DNA from: Peronospora farinosa
Taxonomy: Eukaryota; Oomycota; Peronosporomycetes; Peronosporales; Peronosporaceae
DNA length: 64,000 nt
Assembly: GCA_947646735.1 (NCBI GenBank)
Contig: CANTFK010000159.1
Location: 1-64,000 of the forward strand
Direction: 5' to 3'
The notes below the pieces were generated by a model, which saw only the letters and a list, made by a program, of their open reading frames with translations, was not told where the DNA came from and ran no database searches. Below, piece by piece: positions 54,301 to 63,296 of the stretch. The translations under genes were made by a program, and so were the position numbers. Position 1 is the first letter of the stretch, and each line of letters starts with the position of its first letter.

Positions 54301-56227
54301 TCACTTCACATCCCGACCGCCGTAAAGTTTGCGAAAGAACTGATTATGAACTGTCCTAATGGATGGAGGATCAGCATCAAACGACAGTTTTCTTGATATC
54401 GCTCCTATAGATGGAAAGGATGGAGTACAGGCGGCGGCAGGTCGACTCCGCTTGGGCGTAACGATTTGAACGCGGACCTCGTCACTTTTACCACCAAAAC
54501 TGTCGCAACTACAAACACTGACTCGGTGTACAGAAGGTGAGGTGCTTCCAGACCGTCGACAGCGACGATTGCGGTGAACATTTGCAATCGATGAACCATC
54601 AACATGTCGCTGTGGCGATTCGAGTGAAAGTGCTGAAGCTGAGTATGCCCAGTTGCGTTTGCCCACATCACTTCGCAAGAGAATGTCAGGCGCGTTCGCA
54701 CTGAAGCGGCGTCTAGTTCGACTTCGCTCCAAAGTTTTGACTCCACTTGTCGAAGCAGGCACGGTGGAAAGCGTTGCACTGCGCCGGCGGCGATAGTCAG
54801 GTAAAGGAGAGCCGTTGATGGTGTTCATAGCGTCCACCGATAGTTCCTTAGCAGACAAGCGGGATACCGACGCTTGAAACCCATTTTCGGTGCTATATGG
54901 GATAGCAGTCGACATAGTCATCACCCTGCGCTGCCAAGACAAGTGCTCCACTTCAGAATGATTTGACTCAGCTGAGAACAACACTTTTGAGTGACGAAGA
55001 CTTAGCATGCAATCTTCGTTATCGTCATTCTCGTCTTCTTCAGTAATGTCGTCGTGGTCCCAGCGTCCACTAGTTACTTCGTTATCGTCCTCATCCGCAT
55101 CTCGCGACGCGTATTGTGCAGCATCGTCGCGTAACACCTTAGCAACGCAAATCTTACAGAAGCAGCGGGCTGGCATCCGTCCATCTATCCACGTTAATTT
55201 ACTCGAGGGCACTATTTCCTGTCGCACACTGCACTGTGAGCATGTCCAATCGTGACATGCTGCGCACCGCCGTTTGAAGTGCATTGCATAAATAACGAAG
55301 ACACATTCCACAGCGCCTCTCGCCATCAAGTGACTCCTGTACTGCCTTGTTTTCTTTCACCGTTCGTGCCAACTTTTTAGCCAGCGCACACGCCCGTACA
55401 CTTTCAAAACTAAATAACGTCTCGACAAGACTCTTTTCCGCAATTGACATTGGCAAACCCAGTCCAATGGTACCCGTCCCGCCTCCTACATTGTACGTCC
55501 CTTCATGAAAAACCTCTACCCTTCCATTGCGTAGCTGTCTAAAGAAGGAACACAAGAAGATTTGCCCTCGAACCACCGAATGGTTCTGGAATGGCGGACA
55601 GGACGGGAATGTAATAGAGTGACGCAATCGATAGCTTAACTTTACACCTGTCCGAGGGGAACGCACGACTCCTGCTGCCGCCAAGTAACAAAAGTCTCGA
55701 TCTTTGACTACCAGACCTCCATGGGGTGCACGCTTGAGCGCCCACTTGACACTCAGCGACCGGAACGGGTCCGTACTCGACGGCGTGTCAACTGTACAAA
55801 GCACGGCACCGTCTGCTACTCCATCAGCAGTAAAATGAGCTCTAGCAGCGCGTTCCCGACCCGATCTCCACATGGCCCCGTATAGAACGTCCTCTAGAGT
55901 TCCATCCACACTGCCAATGAGTCTCAGCGCCGGTAGATCTCGCTCGTTGGCGCATCGATAACCTCTCAATTGATCTGTGACATCCTCAGGCTTCGATCCA
56001 AACAACTTCTTGCGCTTCTTCTTCGTTGTAGGCCGTTGACTATAAATTTTTACGTGTGCTCGCTGTCCTACGAGCTTCCAATTGGACGACTGCGCGTCGT
56101 TTGAATGTGTGTCGTAGCTGGTTAAATAGACAGAGAGAAGATGAGCTTGTACGCCTTGTAAATCGTGTACTTCAGCTGCAGAGAGACGCACAGGCACGAA
56201 AAAGTCTGCAGGTAGCGGTAGTTGCAT
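54301..56227 (-). pseudogene. START-FYVE protein, frame broken within the FYVE finger
   Basis: Frame one (56227-55199) has an N-terminal START-like lipid-binding domain (about residues 10-290) and reaches the first FYVE Cys pair (RRCGMCLRY, Cys 306 and 309). Frame two (55329-54301) supplies the rest of the finger (AMHFKRRCAACHDWTCSQC, then FCKIC) and a 300-residue Ser/Arg-rich acidic tail. The change of frame lies in a T-run on the minus strand at about 55287-55295, one base too many. The START-FYVE combination is expanded in oomycetes; FYVE fingers bind PI3P on endosomes. It is a pseudogene unless the extra base is a sequencing error; the long intact tail favours a recent or artefactual break. 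Confidence 0.85.
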
Positions 56228-56404
56228 GATGGAGAAACACTTGAAGTGGTCCTTATTGAGGGAGTTACATTCTGACTACCCGTAATCATCAATTGACGAC
56301 AAGACCTTTTTGTATACTACCGTATACCACCAAGTTGGCAAATGTATAACAACCAAGAGGGGAATCACAGTAGTACTGTATTTATACCGGTACTGGTACT
56401 GGCA

Positions 56405-59296
56405 TTACGGTCCATTTTCCGAGGCAGCATGCTGCCAAGGTGTATATACTTGACCGATCTTGAGCAGGTCCTCGTGTACATCCTTTACAAGACGTAAGCG
56501 CCGGTTCTGATTGAAACCATCGGGACACATCTTGGTTTTAAAGTCGACCAGCGCCTGATTTAATACCTTGATACTCGTGCACACACCATACGCTTCCAGC
56601 ATCCGCTGTTTGTCAAAACTCTGCTTGGCCAGTGTCCAGACGCTTGCGGGTGGCGATGCCAATAGCCATGAATCACATGCAAACAGGTTGTTGGGCATTA
56701 GCGTCTTGTAAAACACCCACTTGACATTACGGTCGTCGTTGGTCTCATACGGTCGGTAGCCGTGCAGCAAAGGAGGCACCTCACCCGGAATCATGGGAAT
56801 AATGGGGTCCTCGCACGGGTTCCCCTTCATGATACTAACAAAGTCAGTATAGTCATCAACCTTGTTGCCCAGTGCCAAGTTGTCGAACGTCGTGTGCTTC
56901 ACTCCGTGCTTTGCCGCTGCAAGTGAGTACCCCATCATCTCGCTCATCCTCAGCTCACGATTCGTCTGCTCACGCTTGAGCACCGTCATGTTGCAATAGT
57001 CGTCCATCAATTGTATCAGATCGTTGCGTGTGATGACGTACGGAGAGCCAACAGCGAAATACTCAGCGGCATCTGCCTTCGATACCTTCACGCACTCGGG
57101 GCAGATTAAACTGCTGTTCTCAAAGGCCGTCGTACCCAAATAGTTCGACCATCGCTGCGCCACAGCCACGCCGTCCGTTACTGTATCGCTTACATTTTCA
57201 CGTCGGCCAGTATATACAAAAAAGCGCTTGTACTGCCGCATGCCTTCGATAACTTCGGTGTCGCGCGCATAGTTGCCCGAGTCCACATTCATGGGCAATG
57301 TCACCCTTCCGCCAGTGTTCACTGCAAAACGCCGCATGAACAAAAAGTCTGGATCAAGCACAACGACGAGTTCCTCGAGCACGGGAGGATTGGCAGACTC
57401 TAACCAGTCCCGAAGTCCAAACGGCTTGTTGTATGGCGCATAATTGTCCGGCGTCGTGGCCTTCTCCACTTCATCGGAGGCCTTTTTATAAGCTGGGAGC
57501 GAGCGAAAGTCGCGAGTGACATGAATGCGCAGATGCGGCGAAGACTTGCGCGTACGACGTAGCAGCTCCTTCACAGCGTCGTCCGAGCAACCGCTTACAA
57601 TGCGTGTAAGTGCCCCACGCTGGCCGACTCGTGCAAAACTCTGGGCAAGAGCCTCGCTCTGCCAGTCTTGGTGTGGCTCACAAGACGTCGTGAATACAAA
57701 GTGTATCTCGTCACTATCTTTTTGACCGGGTTTCACGTCACTCTCGTGAGAAACATCAGGACTTTTCTTCCTCTTGTAGTCACCAAAGTAAACGGGCAAA
57801 TCTTCGTCCATCTCGGTGCCATCTGCAAGAGCCACAGCGGTACTCCAAGCCTTCTTCTGAAACTCCATGGAAATACGACGATTACGGTTGTAGCCAGTGG
57901 GGCAAAAATGAGAGCGATAGCTCTCAGACGCGCTGTTGTAGGCCTCCACGGCAAGGCACACACTCATAGTGTGGCGGCGACGTAGAATGCTAGGTACACG
58001 CTCGTATCCACTCGTATGAGAAGCCAGATGCCACAGATAGTCGGTCGGCTGGTGAATCATCCAGGCATCGCACGCTAAAAAGTCCGATGGTACCTTGTCG
58101 GCGAAGAAACTCCATTCCTGACCATCAATCCACTGAGGCAGTGTGAAGTTGAGCGCCCGAATTGAGATTGGGTAGGATGATAATGCCAGATTTTTTCCTT
58201 CAGCCTGTTCCTTGCATGGGTTGTGCTTAATGTCGTCAGCAAAATCCCAGTTCTGGTAGCGAGAAGGATAGTGATGAACGCTAAGTACACCTGAAATGCC
58301 AATAAGTGTCTTCTCATGAGCTGCAGTAATCGGGATAGCCAGATAGCGCTGTTCGTGTGCCAACTTACTCCATATGTCAACTGCAGTGGGTAAAAATGTC
58401 TGCCATGTACTTACTTCAGCTACAAATGGTGCAATGGCAGCGTATTCACGCCAGTCGGTCAGGAGTAACGCACGAGAGTTTGTCGGCACAATATTCTTCA
58501 GTTGTTCGTGCGTAAGAGGAAATTGTTTTGGCCAGTACCACGATGCATCTTGACCAAAAATATGTAGTTCAGCAATGCTTTTTGCTTCAGCTACGAGGTT
58601 CCGCATGTCTAGCTTCTTGGTAAAAATTGCGTCATTGTCGACAGCCATGACAAAATCATTGGATGCTAATGCATAACGTTCGTTAAACAAAGCAGAACGA
58701 TTGTCATGGAGATCTCCAGTATCAGAACCCAACATCCATTTCGACAGCACCAATGGATTCACCGTTGTCTTGAGCAGCTTCTCACCGAACGTTGTGTTTA
58801 CTGCCGATACATCAGGATAATGCTTCGTTTGTACGTGATGACGTGGATCTTTTTTACGCATGAGATTCAAAGCTTCTTCTTCCGTGCAACCATAGAGTAA
58901 ATGTGTGACATTGCCATTGTATCCCGTTCGTCGTAGCGTGAAGGCGAGCACTTCTGCATGGACAAAGTCAAGCTCACGACACGTAGACGTGAACACCAAA
59001 TGCTTGACTTGACGTGTAGTATCAGAATCTACTCGTATGTCTTTCGGATGGTGAGGTACGTCAGTAGTAAACGAGTTCCAGCCTTTATTGACCCCGTCAC
59101 TGGAATTTAGAGACGCCGTGTATGTCGCAAAGAAGTGGAGATTGTAATACATATACCACGCAAAGAAGAGACTTAGTACAACAAGAAACACATTACGTTT
59201 AGTAACATTAGTAGTAGTACGCTGAAGATGAGTAGCTACAGCCCGATTCCTAGACTTTTGTCGCTGCGGGAGCATTCTTGTCTCGGAATTTTCCAA
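56405..59296 (-). CDS. Type II membrane glycosyltransferase with two HPAT/SGT1-like domains
   Basis: 963 residues. Basic N-terminus, one membrane segment (about 36-58), then two related domains: residues 98-480 (HLVFTSTCRELDFVHAEV, acidic motif FVMAVDNDAIFTKKL with Asp 220 and 222) and 531-955 (HFVFTTSCEPHQDWQSEAL, NKPFGLRDWL, VVVLDPDFLF with Asp 648 and 650). Each ends in an ACD(A/S)W...P...W block and an NRR(I/L) segment. The second domain resembles plant peptidyl-serine galactosyltransferase SGT1 and hydroxyproline arabinosyltransferases (GT95/96), which modify Hyp-rich proteins in the Golgi. Donor and acceptor cannot be read from sequence. It lies divergent from the bZIP gene at 59491. 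No intron needed. Confidence 0.8.
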   Translation of the reverse strand: MENSETRMLPQRQKSRNRAVATHLQRTTTNVTKRNVFLVVLSLFFAWYMYYNLHFFATYTASLNSSDGVNKGWNSFTTDVPHHPKDIRVDSDTTRQVKHLVFTSTCRELDFVHAEVLAFTLRRTGYNGNVTHLLYGCTEEEALNLMRKKDPRHHVQTKHYPDVSAVNTTFGEKLLKTTVNPLVLSKWMLGSDTGDLHDNRSALFNERYALASNDFVMAVDNDAIFTKKLDMRNLVAEAKSIAELHIFGQDASWYWPKQFPLTHEQLKNIVPTNSRALLLTDWREYAAIAPFVAEVSTWQTFLPTAVDIWSKLAHEQRYLAIPITAAHEKTLIGISGVLSVHHYPSRYQNWDFADDIKHNPCKEQAEGKNLALSSYPISIRALNFTLPQWIDGQEWSFFADKVPSDFLACDAWMIHQPTDYLWHLASHTSGYERVPSILRRRHTMSVCLAVEAYNSASESYRSHFCPTGYNRNRRISMEFQKKAWSTAVALADGTEMDEDLPVYFGDYKRKKSPDVSHESDVKPGQKDSDEIHFVFTTSCEPHQDWQSEALAQSFARVGQRGALTRIVSGCSDDAVKELLRRTRKSSPHLRIHVTRDFRSLPAYKKASDEVEKATTPDNYAPYNKPFGLRDWLESANPPVLEELVVVLDPDFLFMRRFAVNTGGRVTLPMNVDSGNYARDTEVIEGMRQYKRFFVYTGRRENVSDTVTDGVAVAQRWSNYLGTTAFENSSLICPECVKVSKADAAEYFAVGSPYVITRNDLIQLMDDYCNMTVLKREQTNRELRMSEMMGYSLAAAKHGVKHTTFDNLALGNKVDDYTDFVSIMKGNPCEDPIIPMIPGEVPPLLHGYRPYETNDDRNVKWVFYKTLMPNNLFACDSWLLASPPASVWTLAKQSFDKQRMLEAYGVCTSIKVLNQALVDFKTKMCPDGFNQNRRLRLVKDVHEDLLKIGQVYTPWQHAASENGP

Positions 59297-59490
59297 GACA
59301 ACTGAATTCTCAAACGATGATTCGTCAATAATAAAGAAGAATTACAGCCAATCATGTGCTGAGACTTGAAACCGTACTTTATGAGACTTGTAACCGTACT
59401 TAATATAGATCTGTGATGCGTAGGTTTTTGGTCAGTGCAGTCATCACTTGTTTCCAGTCATCAATTCGCTCCGTCCCGTGATTGTAACAA
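59297..59490. promoter_or_regulatory. Shared intergenic region with 22-bp direct repeat
   Basis: Only 194 bp separate the divergent starts of the glycosyltransferase and the bZIP gene. It holds two tandem copies of GAGACTTG(A/T)AACCGTACTT at 59361-59382 and 59383-59404. It probably acts as a two-way promoter; the repeat is a candidate factor site. Confidence 0.55.
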
Positions 59491-60743
59491 ATGAATTGGG
59501 TACCGCATTCTAATGAGCCAATCGTAATGAACGTAGGGACCGATGGAAACGCCGAGCTCTCGGAGAATGAGCTTCGAAGTGTCAGTGAAATTTCAGCAAA
59601 CGTTCCTTCAACCAAGTGCAGTCTCGAGCCAAGAACACCGCACAAAGAAGAGCAGCGACGGTCAAGACATAATGCCAATGAACGTCGTCGGACTAACGCG
59701 TTAAAGGTGAGTGTAGCCATGACGATGGCTACAAAATAGACTAATTGTTAACTACTAATGAACTGGTCTAGACGCGGATCTTGGAGATGCGAGAAGAGGT
59801 CGAAGCGCTGGAGCGACAGCGGTTGAGACTCAAGCGAGAAACATTTTCAGAAGATCCCGCACTATTGGATACGATAACGCTGATTGATCAGCTTCGACAG
59901 GAGCAGCAAGAGCTTTACAAGAAGATGCGGACCTATGACATGCAGAACAGCACGTACCAGACAATCCTTTCCGAGTACAGAGCTGATTCGGCTTCTTTTG
60001 AAGTCGCAGATGGTCAATATGATACTGAAATCATGGACTTGAATGAGGACAAGTTGATTGAAACGCCAATCTTTCTGCGTGTGCTTTTCCGTCGTCCTTT
60101 GTCCCTTGACGTCGTCATGGCGTGTGTGAAGGAGAGCTATGAATCGATCATGGCATTTCGTGCCGAGCGCGACTTTGAATCGCTAGACACGGAGGTGCTG
60201 GGTTGGAGTGATAAGCGCATTTTGAACGCCAGATCACTGCGGTTTATGCTGTCACAACGATTCGAGTACGTGCCGCCATCGGAGCTCGTGTACAAGACGT
60301 GGAATTTGCTGACGAACCTTAAACTCTATCGGCACATGCAACCACGCACTGTGGCACTGGAGCTGCTCCAACACGTGACGGAGGATTGTGTCATTGTACG
60401 GCTGAGTGTGAGCAATGGCAACAAGGTACACCACTCGATATTGCTAATTGCACGTGGCCGTATCGACAGTGGCTACTTAATCACGTACCGTTCGATTCCG
60501 CTGTCCAAGGGGCAGCGGCAATTTGCCTCTACAGAAAGCAACTATGTCAATCTCTTTAACTGGTACATGTTCCTGGAGAAGATGACTTCGGAGGGTATTC
60601 CAGCGTGCGAAGTGACATTCGGTGGTGGTGTAGAGAACCAGTCAATGGAGTATCTGCGCTATCTCATGATGGAGGTCGTGGCTGGTGTCGTGCGATGGCA
60701 AACTGCAGTTGGACACAACAAGTTTCGTCTGACGTCAAATTGA
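59491..60743 (+). CDS. bZIP-type protein with START-like C-terminus, two exons
   Basis: Exon 1 is 59491-59706 and exon 2 is 59772-60743; the 65-bp intron starts GTGAGT and ends CTAG and leaves the frame intact, giving 395 residues. A basic region (RRSRHNANERRRTNALK, about 56-72) runs straight into a leucine zipper with hydrophobic residues every seventh place (71, 78, 85, 92); the intron splits the two. The HN--ERRR pattern also recalls bHLH basic regions, but no loop follows. The long C-terminal part (about 150-395) resembles the START-like domain of oomycete bZIP/M96-type proteins. Likely nuclear regulator; targets unknown. Confidence 0.8.
59707..59771 (+). other. Intron of the bZIP gene
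   Basis: A 65-bp intron, GTGAGT...CTAG, phase 0. It contains in-frame stops, so it must be removed to link the basic region with the zipper. An ACTAATGA-like branch region lies at 59753-59760. Confidence 0.82.
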
Positions 60744-61116
60744 TAGTGGCGAAGCTGGATGGTTGGAGCTAGCAGTTGTTTGATTGATGTGTTTGGTGGC
60801 GTCGTTACTCCCAAGTGAAAGTTTATTCGTGTGATAGTATTTAAAACACTTTGATGAATGAGGAAAAGAAAATATCGGTGAACATGTAACGTAGTGCATT
60901 CCCAAGATTAGTCTTAGACAACGGGTGACCTGATTTCTAGTGTGAAGCATCACAAGTAAACTACTGCTCGTCCTCCCCAATGGACAATACCCAACATCGT
61001 GTTACAGAACACTTTGGACCAAGACATCGCTTTACAAAACAACGAAGAAACGCACTGAATTGCTGCTGGTTCCTGCAAGTATTTGCCTATAAGTCTCCAC
61101 ATCGTGTTCCAGACTG
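60744..61116. other. Convergent intergenic region
   Basis: 373 bp between the stops of two convergent bZIP genes. It is moderately AT-rich with no supported gene; the small frame at 60980-61234 overlaps the second gene in antisense and is ignored. Confidence 0.6.
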
Positions 61117-62376
61117 TCATTCGTTCGACAGCAAAAACTCGACGTCAAGGGGCGAACGCTCAGCGAGGTCGCCAGGGGACGTGCGCACGGCGAGGTCGTT
61201 CAGCGGCGTCTGGTTGGGCGGCGCCATGAGGTAAAGGACGGTCTCATAATCACCTGCGACCGCCAGCAGCCCACTCAAAAAGTCGATGTCGCACACGTAC
61301 TTGATGATCTGCTTGTTGGAGGCGAAGAAGAAGGTGTCTTGGATAGGATAACAAATCTCCTTACCGATCAGCTTCCTGCAAAGCTCTCGGTTGTCCGCAA
61401 TGTGCGGAAAGAGATGCTCAATAGTCCTTTGCGAGACGCACACTCGTAGGTTGGCCTTCGTAGTCACAGCCAGCGTATCCTCCGTGTCCAGGACGTCAAT
61501 GCCGACAAGATCAAAGGTTAGACATTCGTGCCATGCCGCCCAGGCCGTCCAACCGTTAAGTAACGCGCTGGCACCCAGTACAAAGCGGCCGCACCAGTCA
61601 AACACTTCTACGTATGGATCCATGATACAGTTGAGAAATGCGTGCTGCTCGTCGGGTGTTAGCAGATTGTCCACCGTTCGCTCGCGTTTCTTCCCAGCGC
61701 TGACATCTTCCATAGCGGCAGCAGGCATGCCATGCCGAAACACAGTCATGTACTCGCGGATGATCGTAGCCAGCGACCCAGTAACTGAGCCACGCAGGTT
61801 TACACTCTGTTCTTGGCGCAGGTTGCGCAAAATCTCGAGGCCCTGCACATCGATATGCAGTTCGCGCACGACGGCCTCCAAGTTCTCCAAGTAAACCTTT
61901 TGGCGTTGACGGTACTGGCGACTGCGCTCCGTGGAAAGCGTATGGACCCTGCGTTTTTTAGTTTGCTTTTCAAGGGGTGTCGGGTGTTCCAGCCTCATTG
62001 TAATCAAGAGCCCCGTGTCATCTTCACTGCTGCAGGGTGACGTGGAGAAGTCTTCGATAGAGGATGTAGCGATCTGAGATGAGGTTTTGCTAACCACAGA
62101 TGAGTCCGAGAACCAGACATCGGCGGACTCGACAATTGGCATAACGACCAACGCTTGCTCATCTCGGGGTGCGGCATTCCAAAGCAAGTTCTTGCCTTGT
62201 AGTTCCTCTACTTTCCCTTTACCGCCATGCTGATCTCTATTGTGGCGTGCTTGGTGATACATCATGTCCGCGAGTGAGATAGAGACTGTGCTTGGGTCAT
62301 GGCGACTGAGTGAGCAGCACAGGCTTTTCTGTGTGCTTGCGTAGGAGTATTCACGACAAGACGAGCCAACATGCAC
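61117..62376 (-). CDS. bZIP transcription factor, oomycete type
   Basis: 419 residues on the minus strand. N-terminal Ser/Asp-rich region, then a basic region at 139-162 (KKRRVHTLSTERSRQYRQRQK) with zipper leucines at 166, 173 and 180, then a long C-terminal domain with VFDWCGRFVLG, DLVGIDVL and WHEC motifs, which looks like a START/PAS-like sensor or partner domain often found in oomycete bZIPs. The usual Asn of the basic region (N-x7-R) is not visible; Arg and Gln take its place. Convergent with the bZIP gene at 59491. DNA target unknown. The start at 62376 is the first ATG; 62265 (MMYHQARH) is an alternative. Confidence 0.82.
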   Translation of the reverse strand: MHVGSSCREYSYASTQKSLCCSLSRHDPSTVSISLADMMYHQARHNRDQHGGKGKVEELQGKNLLWNAAPRDEQALVVMPIVESADVWFSDSSVVSKTSSQIATSSIEDFSTSPCSSEDDTGLLITMRLEHPTPLEKQTKKRRVHTLSTERSRQYRQRQKVYLENLEAVVRELHIDVQGLEILRNLRQEQSVNLRGSVTGSLATIIREYMTVFRHGMPAAAMEDVSAGKKRERTVDNLLTPDEQHAFLNCIMDPYVEVFDWCGRFVLGASALLNGWTAWAAWHECLTFDLVGIDVLDTEDTLAVTTKANLRVCVSQRTIEHLFPHIADNRELCRKLIGKEICYPIQDTFFFASNKQIIKYVCDIDFLSGLLAVAGDYETVLYLMAPPNQTPLNDLAVRTSPGDLAERSPLDVEFLLSNE

Positions 62377-62775
62377 ATGAAACTGTTTGATTGTGTTAAC
62401 TGAACAACTGTGAAGAATCAGCGGTCAGGTGGAACCTCTAGTTTAACAAGCGCCAACGTGCGTTTGTGTCATAAATCCATCCGAGCTGGTAAGAGTGCTC
62501 GTCAAAGTAAGTCCTTAGGATTAATGAGCCCTTGGGAATAATGAGCCTCTGGAAACAGTAAGTGAGCCCTTGGAAAAGCGAAGCCCATCCTCAAAGCGTA
62601 ATCCTTGAACTCGTCCAGCGTGCTGCTCATCGAAAGTACGTAGACACGTACATTGGAGACGAGTCTATTTAGCCGTTTAGGGGTTGCAAGACGTCTGGGA
62701 GTTCGTAAGCAACGTCGGTGCTCGATCGAGTCGGATGATTGTACGAAGCGTGTCACCTGCGGTGACTGTCCGGCT
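62377..62775. other. Spacer upstream of the bZIP gene
   Basis: Contains the bZIP leader and tandem-like short repeats with GAGCCCTTGG (62527-62575). An antisense frame (62502-62930) overlaps the next candidate but shows no features of a protein. Confidence 0.45.
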
Positions 62776-62988
62776 ATGCTGATGCAGCATAGTAGCAGAC
62801 GTGTAGCGTTGTTTATAACCTTATGTCTGATGTGCGCGATCGCCGACGCGAGGCACGTGTCGTGGGATGAATTTCCCTTTATGACCGCTAGCGCGGTCCG
62901 TCGAGCTGACTTGTGCGATTGCCGAAGCATTGCCGCGTGGCGCGGGAACGCAGCATCTTCCTCGGTCTACTGTCCACACGACCGGTGA
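62776..62988 (+). CDS. Possible small secreted protein
   Basis: A 70-residue frame starting MLMQHSSRRVALFITLCLMC, a reasonable signal peptide with cleavage after IADA (near residue 25). The mature part is 45 residues with three Cys and no RXLR. A longer in-frame ATG at 62653 would hide the signal peptide. The frame is short and alone, so it may be chance; it would belong among candidate apoplastic proteins if expressed. Confidence 0.4.
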   Translation: MLMQHSSRRVALFITLCLMCAIADARHVSWDEFPFMTASAVRRADLCDCRSIAAWRGNAASSSVYCPHDR

Positions 62989-63028
62989 TCGGGCGAGATA
63001 CATGGTCATACATGACTCCACCTTCGGC

Positions 63029-63118
63029 GGTGCCCGTGATGAGGGGTTGACGCTTGAAAGTTGACCGCGAAAATTTGGGAATGCGTCAACCCAAGCTTCA
63101 GCCCTCATCACGGGCACC
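63029..63118. repeat. Interrupted inverted repeat
   Basis: GGTGCCCGTGATGAGGG (63029-63045) and GTTGACGC (63046-63053) are matched in reverse by GCGTCAAC (63083-63090) and CCCTCATCACGGGCACC (63102-63118), with an 11-bp bulge. It may be a miniature transposon relic or a hairpin. Confidence 0.75.
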
Positions 63119-63241
63119 CCACTATGGTGGGAAACCGCACCGAAGTGGGTGGTATAATGTCTTGAGCATGCCTTTCGTGCAGCAGCAGCCGCAGCCGACA
63201 GGAGACATATCCTGGCTACGAGTAGCTGTGGTTAGTCTGTT

Positions 63242-63263
63242 CACACACACACACACACACACA
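63242..63263. repeat. CA dinucleotide microsatellite
   Basis: Eleven uninterrupted CA units just upstream of the last gene's start. Confidence 0.95.
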
Positions 63264-63296
63264 TTCGATCATGTAATTTCATAAACCAATAGTAAG

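Larger units (their letters stand above)
62989..63296. other. Spacer with inverted repeat and CA microsatellite
   Basis: Holds the inverted repeat 63029-63118 and an 11-unit CA repeat (63242-63263). No gene seen. Confidence 0.6.

Noticed and set aside
61391..61894. 167-codon plus-strand frame
   Set aside because: Antisense shadow of the bZIP gene at 61117-62376.
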